Shown: positions 6,040 through 6,911 of the stretch, in pieces | Position numbering within the stretch: the stretch's first letter is position 1 | How the letters are laid out: each line of letters opens with the position of its first letter | Assembly (NCBI GenBank): GCA_964644375.1 | Contig: CAZXWJ010000230.1 | Coordinates: 1-6,911, forward strand | Origin: CAYNYM01 sp964644375 | GTDB lineage: Bacteria > Desulfobacterota > DSM-4660 > Desulfatiglandales > HGW-15 | DNA length: 6,911 nucleotides | Direction of reading: 5' to 3' | The notes under the pieces: model-generated | Seen by the model: only the letters and a program-made list of their open reading frames with translations | Database searches by the model: none | Told to the model about the DNA's origin: nothing | Position numbers and translations under genes: made by a program

Positions 6040-6747
6040 ATGGCAGATATTGTTCACATTCAAGGGCTCACCAAGGACTACGGTGAAGGAAAAGTCGTTA
6101 CGCGGGCACTCCGTGGCGTGGACCTGGGCCTGGAGGCCGGAGAATTTACGGCCATGGCCGGTCCCTCAGGGTCGGGAAAGAGCACCCTCTTGAATATTAT
6201 CGGGGGGCTGGACCGGCCGACATCGGGAATTGTCGCTGTGGAGGGAAAGGATCTGAGTAAACTCTCTGCGACTGCCTTGAGCCGTTTGAGAAGAGATCGA
6301 ATCGGGTTCATCTTCCAGGCCTATAATCTTATTCCTGTTCTCACTGTCATGGAAAACGCGGAATATGTCTTGATGCTCCAGGGCGTCACTGTCCGGAGAA
6401 GACTCGACAGGGTACGAAGCATCCTGCAGGAAGTCGGGCTGGAAGGGATGGAGAATCGATATCCCGGAGAGCTTTCCGGGGGGCAGCAGCAGCGGGTGGC
6501 CATTGCACGGGCCATTGCCTCCGAACCGGCCCTGATTCTTGCGGACGAACCCACCGCCAACGTGGATTCCGGGACGGCCGCGGGCCTGCTTGAACTCATG
6601 CGGCGCCTGAACGAAGAAAAGGGCGTGACCTTTCTCTTTTCCACCCACGACCATGCGGTCATGAGGAAGGCAAGACGTTTGCTCCTCTTAAAGGACGGCC
6701 GAATCGACCACGACGGGGGCATGGTGGAGGATATCGAGGCGGCATAA
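6040..6747 (+). CDS. ABC transporter ATP-binding protein, LolD/MacB type
   Basis: This 235-residue cytoplasmic ATPase would dimerise and power the two permeases encoded upstream. Motifs appear in order: Walker A GPSGSGKST (41-49), Q-loop Gln93 in FIFQAYNL, signature LSGGQ (145-149) followed by QQRVAIARA, Walker B ALILADEP (164-171) with catalytic Glu170, D-loop NVDS (174-177) and switch His203 in STHD. FQAYNLIPVLTVMENAEY is typical of the LolD/MacB/FtsE branch, which pairs with FtsX-like permeases. The D-loop reads ANVDS where GNLDS is commonest, a mild substitution that should not abolish activity. The ATG is preceded by AGAGGAAG (6024-6031) with an 8-base gap. The length is normal for a stand-alone LolD-like subunit and there is no fused membrane domain, unlike MacB. 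The gene lies 104 bases after the second permease, across a repeat, and could have its own promoter in the AT-rich stretch. Assignment is firm; substrate is unknown. Confidence 0.95.
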   Translation: MADIVHIQGLTKDYGEGKVVTRALRGVDLGLEAGEFTAMAGPSGSGKSTLLNIIGGLDRPTSGIVAVEGKDLSKLSATALSRLRRDRIGFIFQAYNLIPVLTVMENAEYVLMLQGVTVRRRLDRVRSILQEVGLEGMENRYPGELSGGQQQRVAIARAIASEPALILADEPTANVDSGTAAGLLELMRRLNEEKGVTFLFSTHDHAVMRKARRLLLLKDGRIDHDGGMVEDIEAA

Positions 6748-6827
6748 GGGGTAAAAATCGATTTTTTGGCAAAAGGGCGGTTAACACCAAGGGGGTTTCG
6801 CAAAGAGGGCCAGGCTGGGCGTGAAGA

Positions 6828-6877
6828 AAAACCCAAAAACATATCTCTACAGAGTCCACAGAGACCACAGGGGTTTT
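6828..6877. repeat. Degenerate CACAGAG repeat enclosed by a short inverted repeat
   Basis: AAAACCC (6828-6834) pairs with GGGTTTT (6871-6877). Inside, TCTCT (6844-6848) faces AGAGA (6860-6864), within a run reading TCCACAGAGACCACAGGGG. This is the third patch of CACAGA-type sequence in the window. The preceding stretch at 6782-6810 (AACACCAAGGGGGTTTCGCAAAGAGG, split by mismatches) looks like a decayed copy of a 'CAAGG..CGCAAAG' repeat, another kind I associate with such genomes. The stem is too interrupted to call a terminator. Confidence 0.35.
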
Positions 6878-6911
6878 AAGGTAAAAAGTAGTTTTATGAT
6901 TTCTTACCCTT

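Noticed and set aside
6753..6766. Perfect palindrome AAAAATCGATTTTT after the ATPase stop, considered as a terminator
   Set aside because: With no loop and only A-T pairs around a central TCGA it would not form a stable RNA hairpin, although T residues follow. It may be a chance AT palindrome.
6896..6911. ATG near the right edge considered as the start of a next gene
   Set aside because: Only five codons are visible and no clear ribosome site precedes it.

Overview
The window has the look of a Gram-negative chromosome from the Desulfobacterota or a related deltaproteobacterial lineage. This is inferred from GC-rich genes separated by AT-rich gaps, from degenerate 'CACAGA' and 'GCTGA' repeats in those gaps, and from an envelope-type cassette with a periplasmic LolA-like protein. 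No rRNA or species marker is present, so the assignment is tentative. There are six genes: one cut by the left edge on the minus strand, and five complete ones on the plus strand.

Left edge (1-786): the first 133 residues of a LOG-family (TIGR00730-type) Rossmann-fold protein are encoded leftward from 400. A 386-bp divergent intergenic region follows. It holds a plausible promoter and two adjacent dyads for the LOG gene, a long-range inverted repeat made from dispersed-repeat sequence, and weak promoter candidates for the rightward gene.

Centre-left (787-2442): a complete cofactor-independent phosphoglycerate mutase (gpmI) of glycolysis/gluconeogenesis. It has every expected metal and substrate residue, and it resembles the long plant/kinetoplastid-like form rather than the roughly 510-residue form of E. 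coli or Bacillus.

Right (2506-6747): a four-gene cassette of a secreted LolA-like 'outer membrane lipoprotein-sorting' protein, two FtsX/MacB-type permeases and a LolD/MacB-type ATPase. Together they would form a type VII (LolCDE/MacB-like) ABC machine. The permeases would be a heterodimer, the ATPase would power them from the cytoplasm, and the LolA-like protein would act as periplasmic partner or carrier. The cargo (lipoprotein, lipid or other amphiphile) cannot be read from the sequence.

The cassette is unusual in layout. The LolA-like gene and first permease are tightly coupled, but the later gaps hold repeats: a strong hairpin plus a 7-bp-periodic inverted repeat between the permeases, and a CACAGA-type repeat before the ATPase gene. 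The last 164 bp contain more degenerate repeat sequence and no supportable gene. I see no CRISPR, tRNA, transposase or phage gene. The best candidate for a little-described system is the LolA-like/ABC cassette, which belongs to recognisable families but has no assigned substrate.
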